A stretch of 64,000 nucleotides of DNA from an uncultured Saprospiraceae bacterium (GCA_937995755.1 CALKJD010000034.1:37574-101573), one strand, 5' to 3'; positions 10,634 to 20,569 are shown, counted from the first letter of the stretch. Translations and numbers: made by a program. Notes: generated from the sequence alone by a model not told the origin.

Positions 10634-11053
10634 ATGAAAAAAACAAATACGGAACAACATCCTAATTTACCTAGTGGAGAATGGGAAGGCCTTTACAAAT
10701 ATCCATCTGTGTTACAGGGTATGTTTGAAGAGGGTAAAATGACATTCGTTATCGATTTTTGCAATGGTGAAATAATAGGATTTGGTTCAGATCAAGTAGG
10801 TGGTTATACTTGGAAGGGTAGCTATGATTTAGATCAGATGCAATGTTGGATGATTAAAAGTTACACTACTCACGATATCGATTATGAAGGTAATGTTGAT
10901 GAAAATGGTATTTGGGGATTCTGGCTCACTGGTCATGATCGATTCAAAGGTACATTTCACATTTGGCCTAAAGGAAGAGAAGTAGAAGAAGTGTCTGAAG
11001 AGAAGAAAAATAATCTTGTAGAAATTAAAAAGGTACTAGTAAACAATATATGA
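10634..11053 (+). CDS. hypothetical protein, coupled to msrA-like gene
   Basis: 139 aa; stop overlaps next start (ATGA at 11050-11053). Confidence 0.65.
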   Translation: MKKTNTEQHPNLPSGEWEGLYKYPSVLQGMFEEGKMTFVIDFCNGEIIGFGSDQVGGYTWKGSYDLDQMQCWMIKSYTTHDIDYEGNVDENGIWGFWLTGHDRFKGTFHIWPKGREVEEVSEEKKNNLVEIKKVLVNNI

Positions 11054-11556
11054 ATAAAGTCGGTCTAGGCGGTAGTTGTCATTGGTGTACAGAAGCTGTA
11101 TTTCAATCTTTAGTAGGAGTTAGTAAAGTAGAGCAAGGCTGGATAAGTAGTGATGAATATGCTGCCATGTCGGAGGCCGTAATTGTTCATTTTGATTCTG
11201 ATACAATTTCCTTAGATGTCTTAATAGAAGTGCATTTGCATACACATAGCTGTACCTCAACACATCGGATGAGAGAAAAATATAGATCAGCGGTCTATGT
11301 ATATAATAAAATGCAAAGATCGACTTCCATACAAATCATAAATAGCTTGCAATCGCAATTTGAAATGCCAATCATTACGAAGGTTTTAGACTTTGACACA
11401 TTTGAAAGTAATAAAGAAGAGTATTTGGATTACTATTATAATAATCCAGAGAAGGCTTTCTGCAAAAATCAAATCAATCCAAAGTTGAAGAAGATAATGT
11501 CGATGTTTGCTAAGAGGGTAGACCACAGTAAACTAAACTTTAATAGTTCTCAGTAG
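11050..11556 (+). CDS. msrA: peptide-methionine (S)-S-oxide reductase-like protein
   Basis: GGSCHWCTEAVFQ corresponds to the GCFWGxE motif; HTHSCTSTHRMREKYRSAVY region. Confidence 0.8.
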   Translation: MNKVGLGGSCHWCTEAVFQSLVGVSKVEQGWISSDEYAAMSEAVIVHFDSDTISLDVLIEVHLHTHSCTSTHRMREKYRSAVYVYNKMQRSTSIQIINSLQSQFEMPIITKVLDFDTFESNKEEYLDYYYNNPEKAFCKNQINPKLKKIMSMFAKRVDHSKLNFNSSQ

Positions 11557-11586
11557 TTTACTTATTCATAATCATCATCAAGGCCA

Positions 11587-13155
11587 GTGAAACTTAATAT
11601 ACAAGATACATTCAATAAAGAATTACCAGCAGATCCAATTTTGCGCAACTATAGACGACAAGTAGAAGAAGCTTGTTTTTCATATGTAACGCCTAGAATA
11701 CCAAGTAAGCCTGCTGTAATACATGTCTCTGAGGAGATGCTTGAGGCTATTGGATTAGACGCTGATGAGGCGCAATCTGATACGTTTAAGAGAGTATTCT
11801 CTGGAGCTGAAGTCATGCCTGGTACTTCGCCATATGCCATGTGCTATGCAGGGCATCAGTTTGGTCATTGGGCAGGCCAGCTTGGGGATGGTAGAGCGAT
11901 CAACCTCTGTGAAGTAGTACATAATAATACTCGTTGGGCACTACAGTTGAAAGGCGCAGGAGAAACGCCTTATTCTAGATCGGCCGATGGTTTAGCTGTA
12001 TTGAGATCTTCGGTACGTGAGCATCTTTGTAGTGAAGCGATGTATCATTTAGGGGTGCCTACTACTCGATCTCTTTCTCTATCATTGACAGGTGACGAGG
12101 TGATGCGTGATATGATGTATGATGGGAATGCTGATTACGAGAAAGGTGCAGTGGTATGTAGGGTCGCTCCAAGTTTTTTGAGATTTGGAAGTTATCAGAT
12201 TTTTATGGCTAGAGAAGATAAGAAATCTCTCCAAGTCTTAGTAGATTATACGATGAAGTATTTCCATCCACATATTGAGGGTAGAAAAACGGATGATTAT
12301 CTCCAGTTTTTTCAAGAGGTAGTAGATAAGACTTTGGATATGGTGATTCATTGGCAAAGAGTAGGCTTTGTGCATGGAGTTATGAATACAGATAATATGT
12401 CAATCTTGGGGCTCACTATCGACTATGGCCCATATGGTTGGCTGGAAGGCTATGATCCAGGGTGGACACCTAATACGACCGATGCTCAAGGCAAGCGGTA
12501 CAGATATGGTAGTCAACCCAATATGGCCTTATGGAATTTGATGCAATTGGCTAATGCCCTCTATGCATTGGTAGACGATGTGCCAGCGTTGGAAGCTATA
12601 CTAAAGACATATCAACAAAGCTACCCGAGGAAATATTTTTCCATGATGGGTGAAAAAATTGGAATAGTTACTCAAGGCGAAGCAGATATGAAACTCATTC
12701 AAGAATTGGAGGGTATACTCCAATTATCTGAAACAGATATGACCATATTTTTTAGACTGCTATCTCGAGTGAATGCTTTTGCCATGAATGAAGAGGATGC
12801 GTTAGTAGTAGTCCAAGACGCTTTTTATAAACTAGATGAAATACAAGGAGAGATTAAGATAAAATGGTTGGGATGGATGTCCAAGTATATTGATCGTCTT
12901 ACAGAAATGGACGTTGTTAATGTTGATAAAGTAGCCAAAATGAATGCGGTTAATCCAAAGTATGTGCTTCGTAATTATATGGCTCAGTTGGCAATCGATA
13001 AAGCCAATGAACAAGATTATGGATTGATTGATGATTTATATCAACTGCTAAAAAAACCATACGACGAACAGCCAGAATCTGAAGAGTGGTTTGCTAAGAG
13101 GCCAGAGTGGGCAAGAAATAAAGTGGGTTGTTCTATGCTAAGTTGTAGCTCTTAA
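11587..13155 (+). CDS. selO: protein adenylyltransferase SelO (YdiU family)
   Basis: YAMCYAGHQFGHWAGQLGDGRAI, QLKGAGETPYSRSADGLAVLRSSVREHL, HGVMNTDNMSILGLTIDYGPYG; GTG start. Confidence 0.95.
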   Translation: MKLNIQDTFNKELPADPILRNYRRQVEEACFSYVTPRIPSKPAVIHVSEEMLEAIGLDADEAQSDTFKRVFSGAEVMPGTSPYAMCYAGHQFGHWAGQLGDGRAINLCEVVHNNTRWALQLKGAGETPYSRSADGLAVLRSSVREHLCSEAMYHLGVPTTRSLSLSLTGDEVMRDMMYDGNADYEKGAVVCRVAPSFLRFGSYQIFMAREDKKSLQVLVDYTMKYFHPHIEGRKTDDYLQFFQEVVDKTLDMVIHWQRVGFVHGVMNTDNMSILGLTIDYGPYGWLEGYDPGWTPNTTDAQGKRYRYGSQPNMALWNLMQLANALYALVDDVPALEAILKTYQQSYPRKYFSMMGEKIGIVTQGEADMKLIQELEGILQLSETDMTIFFRLLSRVNAFAMNEEDALVVVQDAFYKLDEIQGEIKIKWLGWMSKYIDRLTEMDVVNVDKVAKMNAVNPKYVLRNYMAQLAIDKANEQDYGLIDDLYQLLKKPYDEQPESEEWFAKRPEWARNKVGCSMLSCSS

Positions 13156-13193
13156 TTATTTTCGTTCTATGAACATATCAATATGTTGCACTC

Positions 13194-13595
13194 TTGTTAT
13201 TGTTCACTTTTGGACTTGTGTCATGTAGTGATGAAAGTGATTCTATGGATGAGGAGATGGAGATGGAATCTGTTGATCTCACAACTCAATTAGTTGGCAC
13301 CTACTCAGGGGATTCTAGATATCAAGAAGGCGGAAGTGGTTTTGCCGAAGATAATAGAAATGCTAATGTTGTATAATCTGCAGATTCATTGGCGACTATA
13401 AGGATTACTTCAGTAGGAGGAGTAATAGTATTAGATGCAAGTCTTGATTCAGATTTTACCTTTATCGTAGATGCAGATTTGATATATTCTGAAGGTCCAT
13501 TTTCTGGTGTAGGAGTACTGAAGGGTGACTCACTTCTGATAGAAATGAATGCTGAAAATAATATATTATACGAGTACAGAGCGAAGCGCCAATAA
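13194..13595 (+). pseudogene. lipoprotein gene interrupted by an in-frame TAA
   Basis: ORFs 13194-13376 and 13389-13595 are in the same frame separated by one TAA (13374-13376); no ATG in frame for the signal peptide. Confidence 0.5.
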
Positions 13596-13738
13596 GTAAG
13601 TATTAGTTATGATTTTAACTATGTACAGAATTCAGTGTTTTGTAGAGTTAAGTACTTCCATGGATAGGTAGCATCTGCACATCACAATTGCAGAACTTAA
13701 AAGAGTTAATATAATAAGGAGGAATACAGATTCGCGTA

Positions 13739-14167
13739 TTATTCTACAGGTTTTAAATTGATAACTTCTTTTTCACTATTTTCAAATATAGCTTCCTTCC
13801 CTTTGATCCAAAAAGTATTTCCAGCATTACTTGTATACTTTTCGCCGCTAGCAGATTCTACATATCTTAAATTATAGGTGGCGTCTTCGTTTTGTTCTTT
13901 CAGTTGGATCCAAGTTAGTCCATCCTTTTCTTCACGATTTGTAATTTGATATATCTTTTTTCCGTCCGTTGATATCCATGGTTTTACTGTCTTTAAGTAT
14001 TTGTTGGCATCCCTTTTCTTGGCTTGCCTTTCTTCTACTTGTTGTCTTTCGTAATCACTTTGGGCTTGCTTCCAATTTTCTGTACTATTATAATATAGTA
14101 TATACACGAGTATACCTACGCCTATTGATACATAAGGCAATAATTTTCTCATTCTTTCTGATGCCAT
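13739..14167 (-). CDS. hypothetical membrane-anchored protein
   Basis: 142 aa, N-terminal TM segment. Confidence 0.55.
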   Translation of the reverse strand: MASERMRKLLPYVSIGVGILVYILYYNSTENWKQAQSDYERQQVEERQAKKRDANKYLKTVKPWISTDGKKIYQITNREEKDGLTWIQLKEQNEDATYNLRYVESASGEKYTSNAGNTFWIKGKEAIFENSEKEVINLKPVE

Positions 14168-14209
14168 AACCTTTTTTAAATATTGGTGAATTTGAAACTC
14201 TAATTGACG

Positions 14210-15415
14210 TTATTTTCCGTTAAGGTAATTTCTCAAATATTCAAAATGTCCTCCTAAGTCTCCGTCTCTAGTTACACTACCTTTATCTAACATTGGACCA
14301 CCACCTGCTTTAAGTTCAGGGATTACATGTTTAATAAACATTTCACCAAATGCAGTAGAAGCGTCTCGCGGCATTTCGTTAGGTAGATTATCTATAGTCA
14401 TCATGTCTAGACTATTCTCCTGATAAGGTTCTGTTTCTAATCGTGTCTTTGGATCATAGCCAAATACAGGATCAGCAATTGTACTTGCTTTGATTGTAGT
14501 AGGAATAGAACTGACTGGTGCAATATCACAAGTTACATCAGCGATCACTTTAATCTTAAAATCTTCTGAATCTAACTGATCCAATGTAAAGAATGCTGGA
14601 GCATTATTATCCCAATATATACCATTGATCATGATATCGCTAGTCGATAAGAAATGCTCGAAATCTGACTCATATAAAGATGGATTATTATAGAAATCTT
14701 TCACATCGTCAAATTCTCTTTTGTCCTTTCTCTTGGTATAATAGAAACTGCTTAATTGTGTATAGACTGGATAATCATATTGATGAGTGATATAATCCAT
14801 AGGTCTTACTTTTTGAAAACCCATATCATCCAAAACTAATGCTGCTCCATTAGCAACCCTTCCGGATCCAGTTAATACTAGTCTTACTGCAGGAAAGGTA
14901 GTTTCATTGTAAATTTCTTTCGCCGCCGCATAATCATAAAGGTCTTTCATTCGAGGAAGCTCAAAACCTCTAGTACGTTGGGCATAAGTCCATAGTGCAT
15001 TGTGAGCACCCACCATTCCTGCAAATTTTCCAAATGCAATTACTCTTGCGCCATTTTCATTAGTTAGTACTTCATAATCAAGAAGTCGGATATTGCGTTC
15101 TATTACCGCCTGTAATAGCTTGCGATTATATACCTGCTCTTTGATAGTATGGGAGAAGAAGAAATAGGTCTTATCAGAGATTAGTTTTTCAATGGGTACT
15201 TCTTTGACACCTATTAGTATGTCTCTATCTGTAATATCTTCAACGACAGGTACTCCTGCTTCTCTATAATTTTCATCTGTAAAACATCTCACTTGTGAAG
15301 ATTGAACCACTAAATCGATGCCTTCGGCTATCAGCTTCTTGCATTGAGAAGGATTAAGTGGCACTCTACTATCTGATGGAGTTTTGTCTTCGCGTATGAT
15401 TCCTATTTTGAGCAT
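14210..15415 (-). CDS. saccharopine dehydrogenase (lysine-forming)/alanine dehydrogenase family protein
   Basis: MLKIGIIREDKTPSDSRVPLNPSQCKKL, VLTGSGRVANGAALVLDDMG; start trimmed to 15415. Confidence 0.8.
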   Translation of the reverse strand: MLKIGIIREDKTPSDSRVPLNPSQCKKLIAEGIDLVVQSSQVRCFTDENYREAGVPVVEDITDRDILIGVKEVPIEKLISDKTYFFFSHTIKEQVYNRKLLQAVIERNIRLLDYEVLTNENGARVIAFGKFAGMVGAHNALWTYAQRTRGFELPRMKDLYDYAAAKEIYNETTFPAVRLVLTGSGRVANGAALVLDDMGFQKVRPMDYITHQYDYPVYTQLSSFYYTKRKDKREFDDVKDFYNNPSLYESDFEHFLSTSDIMINGIYWDNNAPAFFTLDQLDSEDFKIKVIADVTCDIAPVSSIPTTIKASTIADPVFGYDPKTRLETEPYQENSLDMMTIDNLPNEMPRDASTAFGEMFIKHVIPELKAGGGPMLDKGSVTRDGDLGGHFEYLRNYLNGK

Positions 15416-15489
15416 ATTGATCTTCTTGTATAATGAATGCCTAAAAGTAAGGAAAGCAGCGATTTTCATATGGGTGTAGTCTCATTATT

Positions 15490-16050
15490 ATGAAAATGAC
15501 TTTACACAGGATTAAATGTAGCTCACTATTCTTGATAGTTATATTTATGATAGCCTGTGATTCCAATTGTGATCGTGATCTAGTTTGTGATAGTATAAGT
15601 ACTTTTCAAGATGATAGTAATCTATTAGAAAGCATATCCCTGGTAACTCCTAATGCGATAGTGGATGTCGAAGAGGTGTTTAACTTTGTACATCTAGGGC
15701 ATATAGGTCTTGCTGATCCTAAGAAAATTGAGTCTTATGAAATAAAAGTTGATATGAATGACGTCTTTTCATTCCACACCAGTAATCCTTCATTTATAAT
15801 CGATGGCAGCCTTATTTCTATCCCTAAGGATGTAGTTCTTCAGGGAGCTAACTATGTCGAAGAGTTTGCAGATTTTACTATTTCAATATTCTTAGAAGGA
15901 GAAAGTGGATTTATTCATATTACAGGCGAGGTGCTTTTCGTTACTTGTGCTTCTCTGTTATCTGGAGATGTGGATATCAAAGATTGCAGATATAGCTATC
16001 AGATTTCACCATCATATTGGATTGGAGACCCTCCACTCATTTGTCAATGA
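15490..16050 (+). CDS. hypothetical lipoprotein
   Basis: 186 aa, LIVIFMIAC lipobox. Confidence 0.65.
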   Translation: MKMTLHRIKCSSLFLIVIFMIACDSNCDRDLVCDSISTFQDDSNLLESISLVTPNAIVDVEEVFNFVHLGHIGLADPKKIESYEIKVDMNDVFSFHTSNPSFIIDGSLISIPKDVVLQGANYVEEFADFTISIFLEGESGFIHITGEVLFVTCASLLSGDVDIKDCRYSYQISPSYWIGDPPLICQ

Positions 16051-16244
16051 TTAAATCAGATGTCCAAAAGAGTAGTGACTTATTAGAATTTTTGCGTCTA
16101 TTTATTCGGAGACTATTTACCATAACACGCAATGAAATAGTATTCAGCATAGGTCGAATAATTACATGTGTTATATCAATATATGTTTTATACCTATATT
16201 TACATGATTAAAAACGCTTATAACTAACTTAAAACACTTTAACA

Positions 16245-16637
16245 ATGATTCAAGAATTTAAAGACTTTATAATGAAAGGCAATGTGCTAGAATTAGCAAT
16301 CGCCGTAATTATTGCAGGAGCATTTGGTACAGTAATCACTACATTTACTAACGAAGTACTTATGCCACCTATCGGTCAAGCAATTGGAGGGATAGATTTT
16401 GCAGACCTTAAATATGTATTACAAGCTGCATCAGGAGAAGGAGACAATGCTGTTGCTGAGGTTGCTATTATGTGGGGAAAATGGTTAAACACAATTATTA
16501 ACTTTTTAATCATTGCGTTCATATTATTCCTTATAATCAGAGCTAACAACAAAGCTAACCCACCTGCACCTGCTGCACCAGCTGGACCAAGTGAGTTAGA
16601 TTTACTTGCAGAAATAAGAGATGCACTTAAAAAATAA
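16245..16637 (+). CDS. mscL: large-conductance mechanosensitive channel MscL
   Basis: MIQEFKDFIMKGNVLELAIAVIIAGAFGTVITTF...EVLMPPIG. Confidence 0.96.
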   Translation: MIQEFKDFIMKGNVLELAIAVIIAGAFGTVITTFTNEVLMPPIGQAIGGIDFADLKYVLQAASGEGDNAVAEVAIMWGKWLNTIINFLIIAFILFLIIRANNKANPPAPAAPAGPSELDLLAEIRDALKK

Positions 16638-16688
16638 GATTGAAGTCCTAAAGCTTTAGTCTCAGGATTAAGTACATTTTCAAAGTAT

Positions 16689-16724
16689 AAAGCCATCAGT
16701 GATATTTCACTGATGGCTTTTTTT
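16689..16724 (+). terminator. intrinsic terminator downstream of mscL
   Basis: AAAGCCATCAGTGA/TCACTGATGGCTTT stem then T-run. Confidence 0.9.
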
Positions 16725-16762
16725 GTTTGGTATATCAAGAAATATTGATTTAAGCATTAAAA

Positions 16763-17011
16763 AAAAAGGCATATTACTTTGCAAGCCACTGCTTTGGCAA
16801 TACGCTGTCGCCCTTTCCTTCGGAAAATGAAAATAGAGAAAAAAGGCATATTGCTACGCGTGTTTGCTTCGCAAGCCACTGCTTTGGCAATACACTGTCG
16901 CCCTTTCTTCGGAAAATGAGAATAAAGAAAAAAAGGCATATTGCTACGCGTGTTTGCTTCGCAAGCCACTGCTTTCGCAATACACTGTCGCCCTTTCCGA
17001 AGGAAAGGGCT
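16763..17011. repeat. three-copy compound hairpin repeat (90 bp period)
   Basis: aaaaaggcatattgctacgc at 16841 and 16931 plus shortened first unit; last unit ends GCCCTTTCcgaagGAAAGGGC. Confidence 0.9.
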
Positions 17012-17110
17012 TAGTTAAAAATCCCTTAAAACACAATAAAGCTGTTACTATGTCTTTCTAGGCAACGCTCTTACTTAAATCAATTGTAAGAACCTTAAAA
17101 TCTCAGCTTT

Positions 17111-18301
17111 ATGAAAAAGATAATATACATACTCAGCGTAATCCTTCTCGCTAGCTCTTGTAAGAATATTGAGAAGATGGTGGAACAAGGGAAATACGAT
17201 GAAGCCATCGAATATGCGGCTAAGAAACTTCACGGAGAGAAAAACAAGAAGACGAAATACGTTGAAGCATTAGAGGAGGCATATCACAAGGTGACAGATC
17301 AAGATATGGAGAAAGTTAAATTTTTGGCGGCAAGTGGTTATGCTAATAAATATGACCGCATGTATGATATTTTTCTCAAAATTGAAAATAGACAAAGTAG
17401 TATTACACCATTTTTACCGCTGATAAGTGAAGATGGATATGTTGCACATTTTAAGTTCGTACGTACTCATGAGAAGCTTAGTGAGATGGCTGATTTAGCT
17501 GCAGAAGCGCATTATAAATCAGCAGTAGTGGCTTTAGCTGATTATGATAAGTATGAGGATAAAACAATGGCTCGTGACGCATATCAGTATTTAGAGAATA
17601 TAGAGAGATATAGATCTAACTATAAAGATACTAAAGAGCTAAGTAGAGCAGCGCGAAGTAAAGGAACTACACATGTAGCGGTAAGTGTCACTACTGGAAG
17701 CTTTGTATATGCTGGAGATATATCTAAGTATATTCTGTCAAGCTTCGATATTGAACGGTTGAATAGTTTTTGGACTGTGTATGATGATGCGCGTAATTTT
17801 GATGTCGCGGCTGACTATCATGTGATCGTACGAGTAGAAGATATTGTACTTGGTATCGAACGTGAGCGAGTGGATCACTTCCATGAAAAAGCTACAATAG
17901 AAGTAGGTAGAAAAAACGTAGTGAGTGATAATGGTAAAGTGAAAATAGATTCTCTAGGCAATGTTATTACCATTCCTATCCATAAAGATGTGTATGCTGA
18001 AGTTACGGATGTGAAGAGGGAGAAAACAGCTAGAATGTTTTCTGAAGTAATCATCAAAGATGAAAAGAGAAATCGAGTAAAGAGGAATATACCCATTACC
18101 GTAGACGAAGTGTTCAACGACTATATGTGTACTTTTACGGGTGATAAAAGGGCCTTGCCAGCAAACTCTGTTAAGAGACTGGATACGCACCTAGCTCCAT
18201 TTCCACATGATATTGAGATGGTAGAGAATATGAGTTACCAGCTAAGAGATGAAGTATACAGTAAAATAGAACGTGAGATGAGTGATATCATCAGAGCATA
18301 G
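17111..18301 (+). CDS. hypothetical lipoprotein (TPR-like N terminus)
   Basis: 396 aa, ILLASSC lipobox. Confidence 0.7.
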   Translation: MKKIIYILSVILLASSCKNIEKMVEQGKYDEAIEYAAKKLHGEKNKKTKYVEALEEAYHKVTDQDMEKVKFLAASGYANKYDRMYDIFLKIENRQSSITPFLPLISEDGYVAHFKFVRTHEKLSEMADLAAEAHYKSAVVALADYDKYEDKTMARDAYQYLENIERYRSNYKDTKELSRAARSKGTTHVAVSVTTGSFVYAGDISKYILSSFDIERLNSFWTVYDDARNFDVAADYHVIVRVEDIVLGIERERVDHFHEKATIEVGRKNVVSDNGKVKIDSLGNVITIPIHKDVYAEVTDVKREKTARMFSEVIIKDEKRNRVKRNIPITVDEVFNDYMCTFTGDKRALPANSVKRLDTHLAPFPHDIEMVENMSYQLRDEVYSKIEREMSDIIRA

Positions 18302-18314
18302 AATATAGTAAACA

Positions 18315-18347
18315 AGCGGACTAGACATATCTAGTCCGCTTTCTTTT
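18315..18347 (+). terminator. intrinsic terminator
   Basis: AGCGGACTAGA cata TCTAGTCCGCT 11-bp stem then TTCTTTTG. Confidence 0.85.
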
Positions 18348-18378
18348 GTCAAAGTAATGATACAATCATTGAAATAAT

Positions 18379-18386
18379 TACATTTG
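18379..18386 (+). promoter_or_regulatory. -7 box TACATTTG
   Basis: exact TAnnTTTG, about 120 nt upstream of 18509. Confidence 0.4.
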
Positions 18387-18508
18387 CAGCCGCATAAACC
18401 ATTTTATTGCAAATGGTCACTACATATGCATTTTGAATTATGTAAGACGTTAAATGACTACATTATTAAGAACAAGACGTTTATAATAATATACAAGCAA
18501 AATAGAAT

Positions 18509-18910
18509 ATGAATCTTTCAAATGTACTAGCCGTAAGTGGCCTTCCAGGATTATACGAATTAGCATCTAACAGACCTAATGGTCTACTGGTTACGCCTAT
18601 AGAGGGCGGTAAAAGCAAATTCTGTTCATCTCGTAAGCATCAATTTACTCCATTGGAGACTGTTGCAATTTACACTTGGTCTGATACTACAGAGCTAAAG
18701 AATGTATTTAAGTCCATGACAGAGAAGATCCAAGAAGTACCGCTTCCTGATCTTAAAGGTGGTAAAGAAGTTCTTAATGCTTACTTCGAACAGATCCTTC
18801 CTGAGTTTGACAGAGAAAGAGTATATCCAAACGATATCAAGAAAGTAATCAAGTGGTATGTAGCTCTAGAAGCTCAAGGATACTTAAGTGCTACTGACGA
18901 AGAAGAGTAG
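18509..18910 (+). CDS. DUF5606-type conserved protein
   Basis: MNLSNVLAVSGLPGLYELASNRPNGLLVTPIEGGKSKFCSSRKHQFTPLE matches the conserved Bacteroidota family. Confidence 0.8.
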   Translation: MNLSNVLAVSGLPGLYELASNRPNGLLVTPIEGGKSKFCSSRKHQFTPLETVAIYTWSDTTELKNVFKSMTEKIQEVPLPDLKGGKEVLNAYFEQILPEFDRERVYPNDIKKVIKWYVALEAQGYLSATDEEE

Positions 18911-18914
18911 ATAA

Positions 18915-19301
18915 CTAGCGTATTGAGGCTTTTATTTCAATTAGAGCTAATGGAAACACTATTAGTTTTTCGATGATGAAATATGCTAAACCTAATTTAC
19001 TCAACTGCGGAAAGTAGTAAAATACTAAGCCAAGTGACACGGCGCAATAGATTATATTTATCATTCCTATCAATCTAAGGTATTGGTGCCATCGATTTGG
19101 ACTTGCTTTGTAACATGCCAAAGAATACGTTGCAAATAAGCATGCAGCAATTGCCAAATATTGTAATATATGCAATGGCATACCTATAAGATGATTTAGT
19201 GATGGGAGTACTAACCCTAGCATGATAGCTGAAATTACAGCTCCTATCCCATCAATTAGAAATAGGGCTTTGGAGTTAAGGTTTTGGTTTATTATTCCCA
19301 T
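18915..19301 (-). CDS. hypothetical integral membrane protein
   Basis: 128 aa, about 4 TM segments; 10 nt overlap with upstream gene. Confidence 0.65.
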   Translation of the reverse strand: MGIINQNLNSKALFLIDGIGAVISAIMLGLVLPSLNHLIGMPLHILQYLAIAACLFATYSLACYKASPNRWHQYLRLIGMINIIYCAVSLGLVFYYFPQLSKLGLAYFIIEKLIVFPLALIEIKASIR

Positions 19302-20350
19302 GGTCCATCTTTGGTTACATTGACAAAACTATCTCCATATAAGCGATAGAGCCCTCCACCTCCTCCAGTCCAAAATCTCCCTTTCGAATCTTCATAGATG
19401 GTTTGAACAGCTTTCACACCTAGACCTTGATCTTCAGCGAAATTGGTTAGCGTTTCTCCTCCATCATATTTGTATAATCCGTAGCCTTCAGAGCTAAACC
19501 ATATGTGGCCATTAGTAGCTTCATAGACTATGATAGATTCATTATTTTCTATTCCGTTTGTAGTGTCGTAAGTGACAAAAGCATTGCCGTCATACCTACA
19601 TACTCCACCATATCTCGTAGATATCCAGATATTCCCTTTTCTATCTTGTATTATATTGTCAATGTCATTGTCGCATAATCCATTTTCTGTATTGAGAAAC
19701 GTGACATTCTTTCCATCATACTTCGCTACACCTAGGCCACTTGTAGCCATCCATAGTTCATCGTTAATTTCGATAAAATCACGAACACATTGATTAGAAA
19801 ACCTTCCATCATGAGCGTTAGATTCATTTCCAGGTAAATTAAAATCTACAAATTTATCACCTGACAATATGGAAACTCCTTCTATGCTACTGGCCCATAT
19901 TTGTCCTTTGCTATCTTCGTAGACGCTCCACATCCATTCTCCTCTCAGTCCGTCTTTTACAGTATAATTGGTAAATGATTTTCCATCATATACTGATATG
20001 CCACCATAAGTAGTTAACCATATTCGACCATCTTTGGATTGCATAACATCAGTCACTTGAGATCCACTGAGACCATTGGTTGGATTGAAATATTTTACTG
20101 TATTACCATCGTACCTAGCTACTCCATATCCATTAGTGCCCATCCATAGATTACCATTCTTATCTTCAAATATATTGCGTACATATTCGGCGATTTGTGC
20201 TGATGGATCTGGATTGATAAATGGGATAATGGAAGTTGTATGTGTACTATTTGGCTTAGCTCTGCTTTCGTCTTGAGTCTTGCATGATAGTGTAGTAATT
20301 GCCAAAAGTATTACTAGTGCAATGTAGTTTTGGCGTGAGTACTTTTTCAT
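19292..20350 (-). CDS. two-component-regulator propeller (ligand-binding sensor-like) lipoprotein
   Basis: repeated (E)DxxGxxWxGTxGxGxxxYDG blades; TTLSC lipobox. Confidence 0.85.
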   Translation of the reverse strand: MKKYSRQNYIALVILLAITTLSCKTQDESRAKPNSTHTTSIIPFINPDPSAQIAEYVRNIFEDKNGNLWMGTNGYGVARYDGNTVKYFNPTNGLSGSQVTDVMQSKDGRIWLTTYGGISVYDGKSFTNYTVKDGLRGEWMWSVYEDSKGQIWASSIEGVSILSGDKFVDFNLPGNESNAHDGRFSNQCVRDFIEINDELWMATSGLGVAKYDGKNVTFLNTENGLCDNDIDNIIQDRKGNIWISTRYGGVCRYDGNAFVTYDTTNGIENNESIIVYEATNGHIWFSSEGYGLYKYDGGETLTNFAEDQGLGVKAVQTIYEDSKGRFWTGGGGGLYRLYGDSFVNVTKDGPWE

Positions 20351-20530
20351 TGGATGTAATTTAATAATTATTAATTTCAGCGGAGTGGTTTTGTATTTTC
20401 AATGTATGTACAGTTTACCCGATAGCGGTTTTTGAATTGTAAATACTTGTAAACAAGCAGTAAAAATTATGTAGTAGGCTATGGGGTGGAGTCAGCAATG
20501 TATATAATAGGTATGTGTGGTTTAGTATCA

Positions 20531-20569
20531 TAAAAAAAGCTCTCCCCAACATTGTCGAGAAGAGCTTTA
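20531..20569 (-). terminator. intrinsic terminator downstream of asnS
   Basis: minus strand AAAGCTCT...AGAGCTTTTTTT. Confidence 0.75.

Noticed and set aside
16017-16211. 64 aa ORF overlapping the lipoprotein gene end
   Set aside because: No recognisable features; overlaps better-supported CDS
16757-17061. Short ORFs on both strands (e.g. MACEANTRSNMPFF..., MLRKPLLWQY...)
   Set aside because: Open frames are artefacts of reading through three tandem repeat units; the same segment is open in several frames
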